Assembly: GCA_021809105.1 (NCBI GenBank)
Contig: JAKBAM010000003.1
Location: 67,154 to 113,881 of the forward strand
DNA: 46,728 nt
Direction of reading: 5' to 3'
From: Actinomycetes bacterium
GTDB taxonomy: Bacteria; Actinomycetota; Acidimicrobiia; Acidimicrobiales; Palsa-688
The notes beneath the pieces are model-generated. The model had not been told where the DNA came from. It did not search any database and was given only the letters and a program-made list of their open reading frames with translations. Shown here piece after piece: positions 1 through 14,938 of the stretch. The position numbers and the translations under genes were made by a program. Every line of letters starts with the position of its first letter. Positions within the stretch are counted from its first letter, which is position 1.

Positions 1-675
1 CGGGCCGTTACTGGTCAGGCCCCTGCTGGTCGGGCCGCTGCTGGCCACGGTCACGGTGATGGTCAAGCCGGGCTCGACGAGGACCAGGTGGCTCCACCTC
101 CGGTGGAGCGCGATCTGGTGACACCGCCATCTGATCAGGGTGTGGACAGCGGCTCGTCCGAGCCGGATGGCGGCCTCGCCGACCGAGATGCCAGTGCAGC
201 CGAAGAGGTGACCGTCGATGACGAGGTCGTTGCCGCTGAGGACCTGGATGAAGACCGCGACGAGCTGTCCGTCGCTACCCGCCAGCGTGACGACTACCTC
301 GACGCGCTGCGCCGGTTGCAAGCCGACTTCGAGAATTACAAGAAGCGTGTGGTCAAGCAGCAGGCCGACATCGGCGAGCGGGCCGCCCAGTCGCTGGTGG
401 AACAGCTCCTGCCTGCCCTCGACAACGCCGACCTGGCCCTGGCTCACGGCGCCGGCGAGGGCATCAAGAAGATCTGGGACGGGTTCAACGATGCGCTGTC
501 GAAGGCCGGGCTGGAGCGCATCGACACGGCCGGGGATCCGTTCGATCCCAACCAGCACGACGCGGTCGCCCATGAGCCCGGCGACGGCGCCCAGGAGGTG
601 GCAGAGGTCATGAGGGCCGGCTATCGCTGGAAGGGCCGGGTCATACGGGCCGCCATGGTCAAAGTGCGGGGATAG
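1..675 (+). CDS. grpE: GrpE, DnaK nucleotide exchange factor (5' end outside window)
   Basis: GrpE releases ADP from DnaK in the cytosolic Hsp70 cycle. The frame is open from the first base. A GTG at 88 would give 195 residues, but the codons before it encode the same kind of acidic, Gly/Ala-rich disordered tail, so the true start is probably left of the window. Counted from the GTG, the segment around RDDYLDALRRLQADFENYKK is the long dimerising coiled coil, followed by the ENYKKR signature. The C-terminal beta domain carries the family stretch DPFDPNQHDAV. dnaJ follows 69 bases downstream and hspR after that, the usual actinobacterial dnaK-grpE-dnaJ-hspR order, so dnaK is expected just to the left. 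Identity is secure; only the N-terminus is uncertain. Confidence 0.93.
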   Translation, partial: RAVTGQAPAGRAAAGHGHGDGQAGLDEDQVAPPPVERDLVTPPSDQGVDSGSSEPDGGLADRDASAAEEVTVDDEVVAAEDLDEDRDELSVATRQRDDYLDALRRLQADFENYKKRVVKQQADIGERAAQSLVEQLLPALDNADLALAHGAGEGIKKIWDGFNDALSKAGLERIDTAGDPFDPNQHDAVAHEPGDGAQEVAEVMRAGYRWKGRVIRAAMVKVRG

Positions 676-744
676 GCCGCCATGGGAGCGGAGCGAGCAC
701 GGAGGGTCGGGGCCCGGACCCGCAACGGAGAGCAGGTGTGACCG

Positions 745-1941
745 ATGGCACCCCAGCGTGAGTGGTTCGAGAAGGACTACTACAAGGTCCTCGGGGTGCC
801 CGACGCCGCGACGGACAAGGAGATCGGTAAGGCCTACCGCAAGCTGGCCAAGCAGTACCACCCAGACGCGAACCCGGGCTCCGAGGACCGGTTCAAGGAG
901 ATCTCCGCCGCCTATGACGTCCTGGGCGACCAGACGACCCGAAAGGAGTACGACGAGGTTCGCCGCATGGGTCCCGTCGCCAACCCGTTCGGGGGTGCCC
1001 GTGGCGGTGGTCAGGGCTTCGGCGGAACGGCCGGCAACTTCAAGGCCGACGACCTGTCGGACCTCATCGGCAACATCTTCAACCGGGGCGCCGGGCGCGC
1101 CGGGCGGGCCGGCCGGACCGCTGGGGGCCCGACGGGCCCCCAGCGCGGTGCCGACCTCGAAGCAGGCCTACACCTGTCATTCCTCGATGCCGTCAACGGT
1201 GTCACCACGACTGTCAATGTGACAAGCGATGTCGCTTGCCGCACCTGCGGCGGATCGGGGGCGGCGCCCGGCACCGCCCCGACGGTGTGCTCAGTGTGCG
1301 GCGGCCGCGGCTTGGTCAACGAGAACCAGGGGCTCTTCTCCTTCTCCCAGCCCTGCCAGGCTTGCGGCGGTACCGGGATGCGCATAGAGACCCCGTGCCC
1401 CACCTGCCACGGAGCCGGCACTGAGCATCGTGCCCGCCAGGTGAAGGTCCGCATCCCTGCCGGCGTGACCGACGGGCAGCGGATCCGGATCAAGGGCCGC
1501 GGCGGCGCCGGCCGGGCCGGTGGTCCTGCCGGCGACCTCTACGTGGTGGTCCAGACGGGGGGGCACCCTCTCTTCGTCCGGCGCGGCGCCAAGGATCTGG
1601 GCCTCACTGCTCCGATCAGCTTCAGTGAGGCGACGCTGGGCGCCACCATCACCGTCCCCACCCTGGAGGGCACGGTGTCGCTGAGGGTCCCTTCCGGCAC
1701 CCGCTCGGGTCGCACCTTCCGCGTCAAGGGCCGGGGGGTGCCGGCCTCCTCGGGCCCGGGCGACTTGCTCGTCGGGGTGGAGGTGGCGGTCCCTGCCTCG
1801 CTCGACGCCGACCAGACTGCTGCGATCGAGACTCTTGCCAAGCTGCTTCCCGGCGACGATCTCCGCGCACAGGTCTTCGGGCTGGCTGCCGGTGCGGCCG
1901 GGGGTCCAGGTAGTGCGGCATCTCCTGGAGGCGAGCGGTGA
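745..1941 (+). CDS. dnaJ: DnaJ (Hsp40) co-chaperone
   Basis: Stimulates DnaK ATPase and delivers unfolded clients. The 398-residue product has the full type I layout. The J domain spans about residues 9-73 with the HPD triad at 39-41. A Gly/Phe-rich linker covers 78-135. Four CxxCxGxG zinc motifs begin at Cys165, 182, 204 and 218. The substrate-binding beta domains run to about 370 and a Gly/Ala-rich tail ends the protein. The N-terminal WFEKDYYKVLGV is typical of actinobacterial DnaJ1. The ATG is preceded by a GGAGAG ribosome site at 727-732. The end overlaps the hspR start by up to four bases, so the two are probably translationally coupled. Confidence 0.97.
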   Translation: MAPQREWFEKDYYKVLGVPDAATDKEIGKAYRKLAKQYHPDANPGSEDRFKEISAAYDVLGDQTTRKEYDEVRRMGPVANPFGGARGGGQGFGGTAGNFKADDLSDLIGNIFNRGAGRAGRAGRTAGGPTGPQRGADLEAGLHLSFLDAVNGVTTTVNVTSDVACRTCGGSGAAPGTAPTVCSVCGGRGLVNENQGLFSFSQPCQACGGTGMRIETPCPTCHGAGTEHRARQVKVRIPAGVTDGQRIRIKGRGGAGRAGGPAGDLYVVVQTGGHPLFVRRGAKDLGLTAPISFSEATLGATITVPTLEGTVSLRVPSGTRSGRTFRVKGRGVPASSGPGDLLVGVEVAVPASLDADQTAAIETLAKLLPGDDLRAQVFGLAAGAAGGPGSAASPGGER

Positions 1942-2321
1942 TGGATCCCGACCTCCGGCGCCACCGTGCCGTCTACGTCATCTCCGTCGCCGCCGAGCTG
2001 GCCGGTGTCCACCCCCAGACCCTGCGCATCTATGAGCGCAAGGGCCTGCTGGACCCGGCGCGCACCGTCGGCGGTAGCCGCCGGTACAGCGACCTGGACA
2101 TCGCCGTCCTGCGCCGCATCCAGGAGCTCACCAACGGTGGCCTCAACCTCGAGGGCGTACGCCGGGTGATGGACCTGGAGGCAGAGGTGAGCCGCCTGCG
2201 CTCCGAGCTGGCCGACGCCCGGCGCGAGGCGCGCGAGGCCGTCGAACGCACTCACCGCCAGTACCGCCGCGACCTGGTCCCGGTGCGCAACACGCCGGAC
2301 CGTTGGGTGCCCCGACGCTGA
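1938..2321 (+). CDS. hspR: HspR, MerR-family repressor of heat-shock genes
   Basis: Autoregulatory repressor of the dnaK operon and, in Streptomyces and mycobacteria, of clpB. The product is 127 residues. A MerR-type winged helix-turn-helix occupies the first 75 residues (VHPQTLRIYERKGLLDP, then GGSRRYSDLDIAVL), and a coiled coil follows (about 80-112). Two starts are possible: GTG at 1938 or ATG at 1941, both overlapping the dnaJ stop. Known biology: HspR uses DnaK as co-repressor, so free DnaK reports folding stress. A HAIR-like site lies 56 bases downstream of this gene, before clpB, supporting the call. Confidence 0.95.
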   Translation: MMDPDLRRHRAVYVISVAAELAGVHPQTLRIYERKGLLDPARTVGGSRRYSDLDIAVLRRIQELTNGGLNLEGVRRVMDLEAEVSRLRSELADARREAREAVERTHRQYRRDLVPVRNTPDRWVPRR

Positions 2322-2376
2322 ACTACGAGCTCGCCGGAGGCGCGAGCCGTCCGGGAATGTCGAGAACGAGCGCGAA

Positions 2377-2405
2377 GTTGACAATAGTACACTCAAGTTT
2401 GGAAT
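2377..2405 (+). promoter_or_regulatory. clpB promoter with HAIR-like HspR operator
   Basis: The HspR consensus is CTTGAGT-N7-ACTCAAG. Here the right half ACTCAAG is perfect at 2391-2397, and the left half GTTGACA at 2377-2383 keeps the TTGA core, with exactly seven bases between them (11 of 14 matches). The left half coincides with a perfect -35 hexamer TTGACA (2378-2383). Sixteen bases later comes a candidate -10, TGGAAT (2400-2405). Bound HspR would therefore cover the promoter. This AT-rich island stands out from the surrounding DNA. Confidence 0.72.
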
Positions 2406-2452
2406 CCGAACTGAGTTCATGCTCTATCCCTCCGACCTGAAGAGGAGCACCC

Positions 2453-5038
<2,586 letters not shown>

Positions 5039-5107
5039 TTGGCGGGACTGCAGCGGTTCTCAGCGAAATTTGTGCCCCTCGCACGGGACTTTTCATCCGG
5101 CGTCGGG

Positions 5108-5119
5108 CACACTCGCGTC

Positions 5120-5122
<3 letters not shown>
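5108..5122 (+). promoter_or_regulatory. Candidate leaderless promoter of the Bax-inhibitor-like gene
   Basis: CACACT at 5108-5113 fits NANNNT and sits exactly six bases before the GTG at 5120. No convincing -35 is visible and there is no Shine-Dalgarno sequence before the GTG. It is weaker than the purA example but has the same spacing. Confidence 0.4.
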
Positions 5123-7223
<2,101 letters not shown>

Positions 7224-7239
7224 ACCGCCCCCCGAAGGC

Positions 7240-8556
7240 GTGACCACCGGCGGCGACCGGGCCCGGCTCACGGTGTGCGTGGTCGGTCCCGGCGGGAGGG
7301 AGCACGTCCTGGCCTCGGTCCTGGCCCGCACGGCGCATGTGGTCGTCGCCCCGGGCAATCCTGGGATGTCTGCGCTGTCGGCCGGTAGGTTCTCCTGTGT
7401 CAACGCCGACCCCGAGGAAGTCGACGCCGACCTGTGGGTTGTCGGTCCCGAGGCTCCCCTGGTGAGCGGTCTGGCCGACCGGCTGCGAGCCCGGGGTCGG
7501 CTCGTATTCGGCCCCGGGTCCGACGGCGCCCGCCTGGAAGGGTCGAAGGCGTGGATGAAGGAGGTCCTGGCATCCGCAGGAGTTCCCACCGCCGGCTACG
7601 GCGCCTTCGACGCCGAGGGACCGGCCGTCGAGTACCTGCGATCGCTGCCGCCCCCATGGATCGTCAAGACGGACGGCCTGGCGGCTGGCAAGGGCGTACT
7701 CGTCACCCACGACCTCGACACCGCCATCGCAGACGTGCGGGCCAAGCTGTCGGGAGTGGCTTTCGGGGCTGCAGGACGCCAGGTGGTGATCGAAGAGGGG
7801 CTGGCCGGCCCGGAGCTCTCGGTCATGGCCGTCTGCGACGGCGTGAGGGCCCTCCCCCTGGCTGCCGCTCGCGACTACAAGCGCGCCGGGGACGGCGACA
7901 CCGGCCCCAACACCGGTGGCATGGGAGCCGTGTCCCCGGTCCCTGGCACCGGGGCGGACATGGTCGACGTGGTGATGCGCACCGCCGTAGAGCCGACCCT
8001 GGCCGCACTCAGAGAGCGCGGCGTCGACTACCGGGGCGTCCTCTACGCCGGCGTAATGCTGACCGCGGCGGGCCCGAAGATCCTCGAGTTCAATGTCCGC
8101 TTCGGTGATCCCGAGTCCCAGGTTGTAATGCCCCGTTGGCAGGGGGACATAGCCGCGGTGCTCGCCGCAGCCGCGGCCGGCCGCCTCGATTCCGCACCCC
8201 CGATCGAGTGGTCAGGTGACGCGGCGGTGACGGTGATCCTGGCCGCCGACGGTTACCCCGAGTCGCCGCGGCCGGGCGACCTCATCGCCGGCCTTGCCGC
8301 AGCCGCGGCCGAACCGAATGTGAGCGTCTATGCCGCCGGGGTCGCAGCCGCGACCGGCGGCTCCAGCCCCGACGGTCTGGTGACCGCCGGGGGCCGGGTG
8401 GTGGCGGTCACCGGCAAAGGACCCGACGTGGCGGGGGCCCGCGCCAGGGCCTACGCGGGTGTCTCGCACATCTCCTGGGACGGTTTGACCTACCGTCACG
8501 ACATAGCCGCGCCCACCCCGGCAGGCACCGCCCCGGAGATCGCCTCCCGAAGGTGA
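7240..8556 (+). CDS. purD: Phosphoribosylamine-glycine ligase (GAR synthetase)
   Basis: ATP-dependent second step of de novo purine synthesis: phosphoribosylamine plus glycine gives GAR. The 438 residues form an ATP-grasp enzyme. The N-terminal VGPGGREHVLA substrate loop is followed by the ATP-grasp core with IVKTDGLAAGKGV, the signature NTGGMGAVSPVP and the metal-binding EFNVRFGDPE. The start is a GTG with a short AAGG sequence before it, 16 bases past purA. The C-terminus ends in a short Ala/Pro-rich tail. Confidence 0.97.
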   Translation: MTTGGDRARLTVCVVGPGGREHVLASVLARTAHVVVAPGNPGMSALSAGRFSCVNADPEEVDADLWVVGPEAPLVSGLADRLRARGRLVFGPGSDGARLEGSKAWMKEVLASAGVPTAGYGAFDAEGPAVEYLRSLPPPWIVKTDGLAAGKGVLVTHDLDTAIADVRAKLSGVAFGAAGRQVVIEEGLAGPELSVMAVCDGVRALPLAAARDYKRAGDGDTGPNTGGMGAVSPVPGTGADMVDVVMRTAVEPTLAALRERGVDYRGVLYAGVMLTAAGPKILEFNVRFGDPESQVVMPRWQGDIAAVLAAAAAGRLDSAPPIEWSGDAAVTVILAADGYPESPRPGDLIAGLAAAAAEPNVSVYAAGVAAATGGSSPDGLVTAGGRVVAVTGKGPDVAGARARAYAGVSHISWDGLTYRHDIAAPTPAGTAPEIASRR

Positions 8557-8617
8557 TCGCCGCGCCGCCCCTTTCACCACCCCAGTCCACCCTCCAGACT
8601 CCAGGGAGCAATCAGGC

Positions 8618-9067
8618 ATGAACGTCGCCGTACTCATGGGATCCGCTAACGACAAACCGAAGATGGCCCCCGCCGTCGATACCCTCGAGAGCTTCGGGGT
8701 CACTGCGACCGAGCACGTCATGTCGGCGCACCGGACCCCGGCCGTGGTCGCCGAGTTCGCCCGAGGTGCGCGCGGCGCGGGGTACGGCATCATCATCTGT
8801 GGCGCCGGCATGGCCGCCCACCTCGCCGGTGCCGTCGCCGGCCAGACCACCCTGCCGGTCATCGGTGTCCCGCTCTCGGGGGGCGCGATCGGCGGGATCG
8901 ACGCCCTCTACGCCACCGTGCAGATGCCCCGCGGCGTACCGGTGGCCACCGTTGCCATCGACGGCGCGGCCAACGCCGCCATACTCGCGGTCCAGGTGCT
9001 GGCCATCCACGACGACGCCCTGGCCGAGCGCCTCGCTGCCTACCGGGCCGAGTGGTTGAAGGCATGA
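8618..9067 (+). CDS. purE: N5-carboxyaminoimidazole ribonucleotide mutase (class I PurE)
   Basis: Moves the carboxyl group of N5-CAIR to carbon 4 to give CAIR. The 149-residue protein carries the PurE N-terminal loop VLMGSANDKPKM, the active-site MSAHRTP and the glycine-rich GAGMAAHLAG. A bacterial class I PurE normally needs PurK to make N5-CAIR, and purK is not in this window. The ATG follows a GGGAG ribosome site in the 61-base gap after purD. Its stop overlaps the purC start (ATGA). Confidence 0.96.
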   Translation: MNVAVLMGSANDKPKMAPAVDTLESFGVTATEHVMSAHRTPAVVAEFARGARGAGYGIIICGAGMAAHLAGAVAGQTTLPVIGVPLSGGAIGGIDALYATVQMPRGVPVATVAIDGAANAAILAVQVLAIHDDALAERLAAYRAEWLKA

Positions 9068-9951
9068 CCACGCCCACCCACATCGCATCCGGCAAGGTCC
9101 GGGACATCTACGCATTCGACGAGGAGACGCTGCTGTTCGTCACGTCCGACCGCATGTCGGCGTTCGACGTGGTGATGGCCGAGCCGATCCCGGACAAGGG
9201 CCGCGTCCTCACCGCTGTCAGTGCCTTCTGGTTCGACCGGCTCTCCGCGGTCGCCCCGTCGCACCTCGTCGACCTGGAGGTGCCACCGAGCACCTCCGGC
9301 CTGGGCGAGGACCTCGCCGGGCGGATCATGGTCGTCCGCAAGGCGGAAATGCTCCCCATCGAGTGCATCGTGCGGGGATACCTGTCCGGCTCGGCCTGGG
9401 CCGAGTACCGCAGGAGCGGCACCATGCACGGGCAACGACTGCCGGAGGGGCTGCGCCAGTCCGAGCAGCTGCCATCGCCGGTCTTCACCCCATCGACCAA
9501 GGCGGCGGAGGGCCACGACGAGAACATCTCCTTCGAGGCTGCGGTCGACCTCGTCGGGCTCGACCTGGCGACCGAGGCCAGGCGCATCTCGCTCGAGGCG
9601 TACCGGGTCGGAGCCGAATGGGCCGCCACCAAGGGCATCATCATCGCCGACACCAAGTTCGAGCTCGGCCTCATCGACGGGCGGCTGTCGCTGTGCGATG
9701 AGGTGCTGACCCCCGACTCCTCCCGTTTCTGGCCAGCCGATGCGTGGAAGCCGGGCGACACCCCGCCCTCGTTCGACAAGCAGCCCCTGCGGGACTGGTT
9801 GGAGGGCACCGGCTGGGACAAGCAGCCACCTCCCCCGGCCCTGCCCGCCGAGATCATCGGAGCTACCCGTGAGCGTTACGTGGCCGCCTACGAGCGGCTG
9901 ACCGGCCTGTCGTTCAGTGACTGGCCCGGCGCGGGGGCCTCGGCCGGCTGA
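9064..9951 (+). CDS. purC: SAICAR synthetase
   Basis: Condenses CAIR with aspartate using ATP to give SAICAR. The ATG at 9064 overlaps the purE stop, giving 295 residues beginning TTPTHIASGKVRDIY, the family's N-terminal nucleotide loop. Further signatures are ECIVRGYLSGSAW, SPVFTPSTKA, the aspartate-binding DTKFELG and the C-terminal DEVLTPDSSRFW. The length matches the longer, eukaryote-like bacterial SAICAR synthetases. purS starts on the last base of the stop codon. Confidence 0.97.
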   Translation: MTTPTHIASGKVRDIYAFDEETLLFVTSDRMSAFDVVMAEPIPDKGRVLTAVSAFWFDRLSAVAPSHLVDLEVPPSTSGLGEDLAGRIMVVRKAEMLPIECIVRGYLSGSAWAEYRRSGTMHGQRLPEGLRQSEQLPSPVFTPSTKAAEGHDENISFEAAVDLVGLDLATEARRISLEAYRVGAEWAATKGIIIADTKFELGLIDGRLSLCDEVLTPDSSRFWPADAWKPGDTPPSFDKQPLRDWLEGTGWDKQPPPPALPAEIIGATRERYVAAYERLTGLSFSDWPGAGASAG

Positions 9952-10277
9952 TGGCCTCCTACGACGTGATGGTCGAGGTCGCACTGCGGCCGGGCATCGC
10001 CGACCCACAAGGCGCCACGATCGAACGAGCCCTACCGGCCCTCGGGTTCACCGGCATAAGCGGCGTCCGCAGCGGCAAGGCGTTCCGTTTCTCCGTCGAG
10101 GCCGCATCCCAGGCCGGCGCACGGGAAGCGGCGGAGGACCTGTGCCGCCGGTTCCTTACCAACCCGGTGATCGAGAGCTCGGTGGTGACCGTGGCTCCCG
10201 GTGCGGCTGCGGGCTCCGGTGCGGCTGCGGGCTCCGGTGCGGCTGCGGGCTCCGGTGCGGCTGCGGGCGGCCGGTGA
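9951..10277 (+). CDS. purS: FGAM synthetase subunit PurS, with a repetitive C-terminal tail
   Basis: Small dimeric subunit that bridges PurQ and PurL in the formylglycinamidine ribonucleotide synthetase complex. Residues 1-83 are a normal PurS (VEVALRPGIADPQGATIERALPALGF, with G-x-R-x-GK). PurS is usually about 80-85 residues; this one runs to 108 because of a tail built from repeats of Gly-Ala-Ala-Ala-Gly-Ser encoded by an 18-base tandem array. The start overlaps the purC stop by one base and its own stop overlaps the purQ GTG, so the three are tightly coupled. Confidence 0.93.
   Translation: MASYDVMVEVALRPGIADPQGATIERALPALGFTGISGVRSGKAFRFSVEAASQAGAREAAEDLCRRFLTNPVIESSVVTVAPGAAAGSGAAAGSGAAAGSGAAAGGR
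10200..10268 (+). repeat. 18-bp tandem repeat, about 3.8 copies, in the purS 3' end
   Basis: The unit GGTGCGGCTGCGGGCTCC occurs at 10200-10217, 10218-10235 and 10236-10253, plus 15 bases of a fourth copy to 10268, with no mismatches. It keeps frame and encodes GAAAGS repeats. Perfect identity suggests recent expansion by slippage. Confidence 0.95.
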
Positions 10278-10950
10278 CGGCTCGCGTCGGGGTCGTCCTC
10301 TTCCCGGGTACCAACTGCGAGCACGATGTCATCGCCGCAGTCGAGGCCCTCGGTGGGTCCGCCTCCCTCGTCTGGCACGGTGAGACATCGCTCGGCGACG
10401 TCGACGCCGTGATCCTGCCGGGCGGCTTTGCCCACGGGGACTACCTACGCCCAGGGGCCATCGCCCGGTTCTCCCCGGTGATGGCCGCAGTGAGCCAGCT
10501 CGCGTCGGCCGGCGCCCCGGTGGTCGGCATCTGCAACGGGTTCCAGGTCCTGACCGAGGCCCAGCTCCTGCCCGGCGCCCTCCAGAAGAACGCCGGCCTC
10601 AGCTTCCTCTGCGACACCGTGGCCATCGAAGTCGCCTCGTCGGCCTCGGTGCTCACCGCCGGCCTGCCTGTCGGAACGACGCTGCGCGTCCCGATCAACC
10701 ACTTCGAGGGCAACTACACCTGCGACGCAGCAACCCTAGAGGAGCTGCGGGCAGGGGGGCGGATCATCCTGCGCTACGCCGACAATCCCAACGGCTCGGT
10801 CTACGACATCGCCGGCATCGCCAACGCCGCCGGCAACGTGGTCGGTCTCATGCCCCACCCGGAGCGGGCCTGCGACCCGCTGCTCGGGTCCGACGACGGG
10901 CGGCTGCTGCTGGGAGCGCTGCTGGCGTCCGCTGGTGCCCGGGTGGGCTC

Positions 10951-10954
<4 letters not shown>
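10274..10954 (+). CDS. purQ: FGAM synthetase glutaminase subunit PurQ
   Basis: Class I glutamine amidotransferase that supplies ammonia to PurL. The open frame extends upstream through purS, but the GTG at 10274 overlaps the purS stop and gives a standard 226-residue PurQ beginning with [12 protein letters not shown]. The nucleophile Cys lies in GICNGFQ, and the His/Glu pair in MPHPER. The frame ends in the ATGA overlap with purL. Confidence 0.96.
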
Positions 10955-13303
<2,349 letters not shown>

Positions 13304-13305
<2 letters not shown>

Positions 13306-13406
13306 GCGGCCCGAGCGGCCAGAGCGGCCAGAGCTCCGACTGCCGCGGCCACGGCGGCTGGGGGCCCGAGCGATGAACTGCCGCGAACCGTGGCTGGCAT
13401 GAGAGA
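13304..13406 (+). repeat. purL-purF gap with a 9-bp repeat
   Basis: GAGCGGCC followed by C or A occurs three times in tandem (13304-13312, 13313-13321, 13322-13330), starting inside the purL stop codon. A further GAGC follows, and then GC-rich sequence able to pair (GCCGC with GCGGC). The rest of the 101-base gap shows no clear promoter. TGGCAT lies six bases before the purF ATG but lacks the key A of a -10. Confidence 0.6.
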
Positions 13407-14912
13407 ATGAAGGACGTGCTCGACGACCCGAAGGGCCCTCACTCCCTAAAGTCCGATTCAGCGGAGCAGCGGGTGTGGTCGCCGGCCCCGGCCCGGAGGG
13501 ACGAGGACAGCTCGCCGCGCGAGGCCTGCGGTGTGTTCGGGGTGTACACCCGGGATCGGGCTGTGGCCCACCTCGCGTACGACGGGTTGTACGCGCTGCA
13601 ACATCGCGGCCAAGAGGCTGCAGGCATGGCGGTCAGTGACGGCGCCGACCTCTTGGTGGTCAAGGACATGGGGCTGGTCACCAACGTGTTCAACGAGTAC
13701 AAGCTGGCCGGCCTCGAGGGGCATCTGGCCATCGGCCACACCCGCTACTCGACGACCGGCTCATCGACCTGGCACAACGCCCAGCCCGTATACCGCAATG
13801 GCGGCGCCGGCGTGTTCGCCCTCGGCCACAACGGCAACCTGACCAATACCGCTGCGCTGGCCGAGGAGGCGGGTATGTTGCCCGGCCTGGTCACCAGCGA
13901 CAGCGACGTCATCGCCGAGCTGCTGGCCCACCACCTCGACGCCCACCCCGACGAAACGCTGGTCGACGCCCTCCACGCCGTGCTCCCCAGGCTGGAGGGA
14001 GCATTCTCCCTCGTGCTGCTGGACAAGGAGCGCGTCATGGCGGTGCGGGACCCCCTGGGCTTCCGGCCACTGTGCCTCGGGACGCTCGGTGAGGGCGAAT
14101 GGGTGGTGGCGTCGGAGACGCCGGCGCTGGATATCTGCGGCGCCCGCTTCGTCCGTGAGTTGGAGCCCGGGGAGCTGCTGGTGATCGACGGCGAGGGTGT
14201 ACGCAGCTCATCCCCCTTCCCCGACGATCGCATCGAGCCCCGGCTGTGCCTGTTCGAGTTCGTGTACCTCGCCCGCCCCGACAGCCGCCTGTATGGGCAG
14301 GAGCTCCACACCGCCCGGTTCCGTATGGGAGAGCTGCTGGCCGAGCAATCGCCGGTCGGCGCCGACATGGTCATGGGCGTCCCCGACTCCGGGCTGCCCG
14401 CAGCCGAGGGTTTCGCCCGCCGCAGCGGTATCCCTTATGGCACTGGCCTGGTCAAGAACCGTTACATCGGACGTACCTTCATCGTGCCCAGCCAAGCCCA
14501 GCGGGCGCAGGGCGTGCGGCGCAAGCTCAACCCGCTGCGAGACACCATTGAGGGCCGCCGCCTCATCGTGGTCGACGACTCGATCGTCAGGGGCACTACG
14601 ACCAAGGCCATGGTCGCCATGCTCCGCGAGACCGGCGCCGCCGAAGTGCACCTGCGGATCTCCTCCCCGCCGTACCGTTGGCCCTGCTATTTCGGCCTGG
14701 ACACCGGCAGCCGCTCGGAGCTCATCGCTGCCAACCTGGAAGTCGACGAGATACGGGACTTCGTTGGCGCCGACAGCCTGGCCTTCCTGGAGCTCGACGC
14801 CCTCAAGCTGGCGACGGGTGCGCCCACGGCCGGCTTTTGCGACGCCTGTTTGACGGGTGACTATCCCGTCGACGTGCCCGTCACGCTCTGCGCGACGCCC
14901 GCACTCGGCTGA
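13407..14912 (+). CDS. purF: Amidophosphoribosyltransferase (Fe-S type)
   Basis: Catalyses the first step of purine synthesis, PRPP plus glutamine to phosphoribosylamine. The 501-residue product has a propeptide of 40 residues, then the N-terminal nucleophile Cys41 (REA-CGVFGVY), which must be exposed by cleavage. The glutaminase signatures ALQHRGQEAAG and GHTRYSTTG follow. The PRPP loop is VVDDSIVRGTTTK. Cysteines in RLCLFEFVY, PCYFG and FCDACLTGDYP match the four [4Fe-4S] ligands of the B. subtilis enzyme, whose cluster makes it oxygen-labile. purM follows after 26 bases. Confidence 0.96.
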   Translation: MKDVLDDPKGPHSLKSDSAEQRVWSPAPARRDEDSSPREACGVFGVYTRDRAVAHLAYDGLYALQHRGQEAAGMAVSDGADLLVVKDMGLVTNVFNEYKLAGLEGHLAIGHTRYSTTGSSTWHNAQPVYRNGGAGVFALGHNGNLTNTAALAEEAGMLPGLVTSDSDVIAELLAHHLDAHPDETLVDALHAVLPRLEGAFSLVLLDKERVMAVRDPLGFRPLCLGTLGEGEWVVASETPALDICGARFVRELEPGELLVIDGEGVRSSSPFPDDRIEPRLCLFEFVYLARPDSRLYGQELHTARFRMGELLAEQSPVGADMVMGVPDSGLPAAEGFARRSGIPYGTGLVKNRYIGRTFIVPSQAQRAQGVRRKLNPLRDTIEGRRLIVVDDSIVRGTTTKAMVAMLRETGAAEVHLRISSPPYRWPCYFGLDTGSRSELIAANLEVDEIRDFVGADSLAFLELDALKLATGAPTAGFCDACLTGDYPVDVPVTLCATPALG

Positions 14913-14938
14913 CCACGACCCACCCTTAGGAGACAGAC

